Assembly (NCBI GenBank): GCA_963695375.1 | Contig: OY968767.1 | Coordinates: 1,612,001 to 1,676,000 of the forward strand | Source of the DNA: JACCVL01 sp963695375 | Lineage (GTDB): Bacteria; Actinomycetota; Actinomycetes; Propionibacteriales; Nocardioidaceae | Length of the DNA: 64,000 bases | Direction of reading: 5' to 3' | Shown: one piece after another, positions 62,709 through 64,000 of the stretch | How positions within the stretch are numbered: the first letter of the stretch is position 1 | How the letters are laid out: every line of letters starts with the position of its first letter | Notes under the pieces: model-generated | Seen by the model: only the letters and a program-made list of their open reading frames with translations | Database searches by the model: none | What the model was told of the DNA's origin: nothing | Made by a program: the position numbers and the translations under genes

Positions 62709-63761
62709 TCAGGCTCCGCCGGCGGCGCCAGCCACCGGGTCGGTGCCGGTGCCGTCGGGGGACCCCTCCGGATCGACCAGCGGTTCGCCCTGGCGCATCC
62801 ACACCACCCGCTGCGGGAACGGGATCTCGATGTTCAGCTCGTCGAAGCGGTCCTTGATCCGTTCGCGCAGCTCGCGGGCGACGTTCCACTGCTCCAGGGG
62901 GGCGGTCTTGAGCACCACGCGCACCACGATCGAGTCGGGGTCCCAGCGCTCCACTCCCCACACCTCGGGCTCCTCGAGGATGATCGAGCGGTAGTCCGGG
63001 TCCTCGTAGAGCACGTGCGCGGTGTCCTTCAAGATGCCGCGGATCCGGCCGAGGTCCTCGCCGTACGCGACCGGGATGTCCAGGACGGTCCGCGACCAGT
63101 TCTGGCTCATGTTCCCGACCCGGCTCACCTCGCCGTTGCGCACGTACCAGACGGTCCCGTTGACGTCACGCAGCCGGGTCACGCGGAGACCGACCGCCTC
63201 GACCGAGCCGGTCGCCTCGCCGATGTCGATGACGTCACCGACGCCGTACTGGTCCTCGAGGATCATGAACACGCCGGACAGGAAGTCGGCCACCAGGCTC
63301 TGGGCACCGAAACCGAGGGCGACGCCGAGGATCCCGGCACTGGCGATCAGCGGGCCGATGTCGTAGCCGAGCTCCGAGATCGCCATGAAACCGACGACCG
63401 TGAACAGCACGCCGGTGGCGATCGACTTCAGCAGCGACCCCATCGTGTTGGCGCGCTGCTCGCGGCGCTCGAAGTTGGCCTTGTTCGCGAGCGAGAGCTT
63501 CTCCGCGGACTTGCCCCGCTGGAGCACGCCGGGCACGGTGCCGACCGCGGCCTTGCGCGTGATCCGGTCGATCACCCGGTGCAGCAGCCAACGGGCCAGG
63601 AAGCCCACGACCAGCAGTCCGACGATCGCGGCCGGCTTGGCGACGAACCACTGCACGGCCTCGGCCGCCGTCTCGTTGCCGGTGTAGGTGTTGACCAGCT
63701 GGCACAGGTCGTCGGAGGTCTCGCAGTCGAGGGTTCCGTCGGCGAAGGGCAGGCTGGACAC
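62709..63761 (-). CDS. MscS family small-conductance mechanosensitive channel
   Basis: The 350-residue membrane protein has three helices (about 37-60, 112-130, 135-160). The pore segment is SAGILGVALGFGAQSLVADFLSG (in part), followed by the beta domain DIGEATGSVEAVGLRVTRLRDVNGTVWYVRNGEV. The MscS fold is complete; the C-terminal ends in a disordered acidic tail. It releases solutes under osmotic down-shock. It starts with GTG; length is near E. coli MscS plus a tail. Confidence 0.92.
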   Translation of the reverse strand: MSSLPFADGTLDCETSDDLCQLVNTYTGNETAAEAVQWFVAKPAAIVGLLVVGFLARWLLHRVIDRITRKAAVGTVPGVLQRGKSAEKLSLANKANFERREQRANTMGSLLKSIATGVLFTVVGFMAISELGYDIGPLIASAGILGVALGFGAQSLVADFLSGVFMILEDQYGVGDVIDIGEATGSVEAVGLRVTRLRDVNGTVWYVRNGEVSRVGNMSQNWSRTVLDIPVAYGEDLGRIRGILKDTAHVLYEDPDYRSIILEEPEVWGVERWDPDSIVVRVVLKTAPLEQWNVARELRERIKDRFDELNIEIPFPQRVVWMRQGEPLVDPEGSPDGTGTDPVAGAAGGA

Positions 63762-63855
63762 TGGAGGCCTCTCAGGTGGAGCGCGGGGATGACGTGTCGA
63801 CGCTAGAGACAGACGTCGCCGGCCTCAAACCGCCCCGGCGCGGGCGTGTCACGAT

Positions 63856-64000
63856 TCACCCCGGACGCCGCCCACCGGGCTCGGTGAACGGCGTGGCCGG
63901 GCGCGGCCACCGACCGGTCACGGTGTGGGCCGCCTCCACCTGGGCGGCCAGCCGGAAGACCAGGTCGTCCTCCCCCGGCCGGGCGGCCAGCATCACCCCG
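63856..64000 (-). CDS. C-terminal fragment of an amidase (GatA-like fold)
   Basis: Only the last 47 codons are inside the window; the gene continues past its end. The translated segment GVMLAARPGEDDLVFRLAAQ, then VEAAHTVTGRWPRPATPF, is the typical amidase-signature-family C terminus, where a conserved substrate-pocket loop precedes a final helix. The catalytic Ser-cisSer-Lys region is outside the window. Family inferred from this end only. Confidence 0.65.
   Translation of the reverse strand, partial: GVMLAARPGEDDLVFRLAAQVEAAHTVTGRWPRPATPFTEPGGRRPG

Overview
The window is about 72% GC by eye and densely packed. GTG/TTG starts, 4-bp ATGA/GTGA overlaps and several marker blocks point to a high-GC Actinomycetota chromosome. 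The clearest marker is pncB-clpS-DUF2017-mec-cysO-cysM-(prs-like)-murI-MBL-rph-rdgB, which follows the Mycobacterium tuberculosis Rv1330c-Rv1341 order. Others are group II truncated haemoglobin, DUF3039 and DUF3618 proteins and EttA. The genus cannot be settled from this sequence. I see no prophage, insertion sequence, integrase or CRISPR array: it is ordinary chromosome with some accessory metabolic islands. No gene-free gap exceeds 300 bases; the largest are 35889-36080 and 55261-55473.

Layout. 1-6660: a c-di-AMP-type riboswitch ahead of an NlpC/P60 hydrolase, a DUF3048 lipoprotein, TetR, malic enzyme with YqgE, DUF3039, an MFS pump and an IclR protein. 6677-13334: tyrosine/phenylalanine degradation (AsnC/Lrp regulator, hpd, fumarylacetoacetase, an unknown partner protein, hmgA) with an M1 peptidase in between. 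13498-17888: a secreted DUF4331 protein, a TPR protein and a NicO-type metal transporter with a His-Gly loop. 17895-19792: nicotinamidase and nicotinate phosphoribosyltransferase. 19831-26514: the ClpS / CysO-CysM-Mec / MurI / RNase PH / RdgB block, then an odd tRNA-Leu. 26696-28413: DUF3618, GroES-like and FUSC genes.

28457-37061 is the most accessory-looking part. It holds a cyclase-homology/NB-ARC/TPR regulator divergent from a cyclic-nucleotide-binding protein, an acetyl-xylan-esterase-type hydrolase, an atypical cysteine-synthase-fold enzyme, a probable TmpA/TmpB organophosphonate oxygenase pair and an aldo/keto reductase. 37151-42905: MMPL transporter, tRNA-Lys, GGDEF/EAL protein, pirin. 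42908-49455: glycerol use, with one glpK under an IclR regulator divergent from a second glpF-glpK-glpD operon. 49513-64000: methyltransferase, MFS, tRNA-His, oligoribonuclease, two unknown proteins, VOC protein, tRNA-Arg, PrsW, SSB, EttA, MarR/YceI, thiolase, thioesterase, truncated haemoglobin, SDR-DUF2867, MscS and the end of an amidase.

Cross-cutting signals. A TANNNT -10 element lies 6-8 nt before many start codons, indicating widespread leaderless mRNAs. Several clean palindromic operators sit in divergent promoters. A short GC-rich repeat (C-tract plus CACGATCCGCGA) occurs between genes and apparently inside the pncB coding sequence. No single cassette here is unmistakably a new system. 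The best leads are the short-variable-arm tRNA-Leu(UAG), the repeat in pncB, the TmpAB island, the DUF4331-TPR-NicO cluster and the unknown gene in the tyrosine locus.
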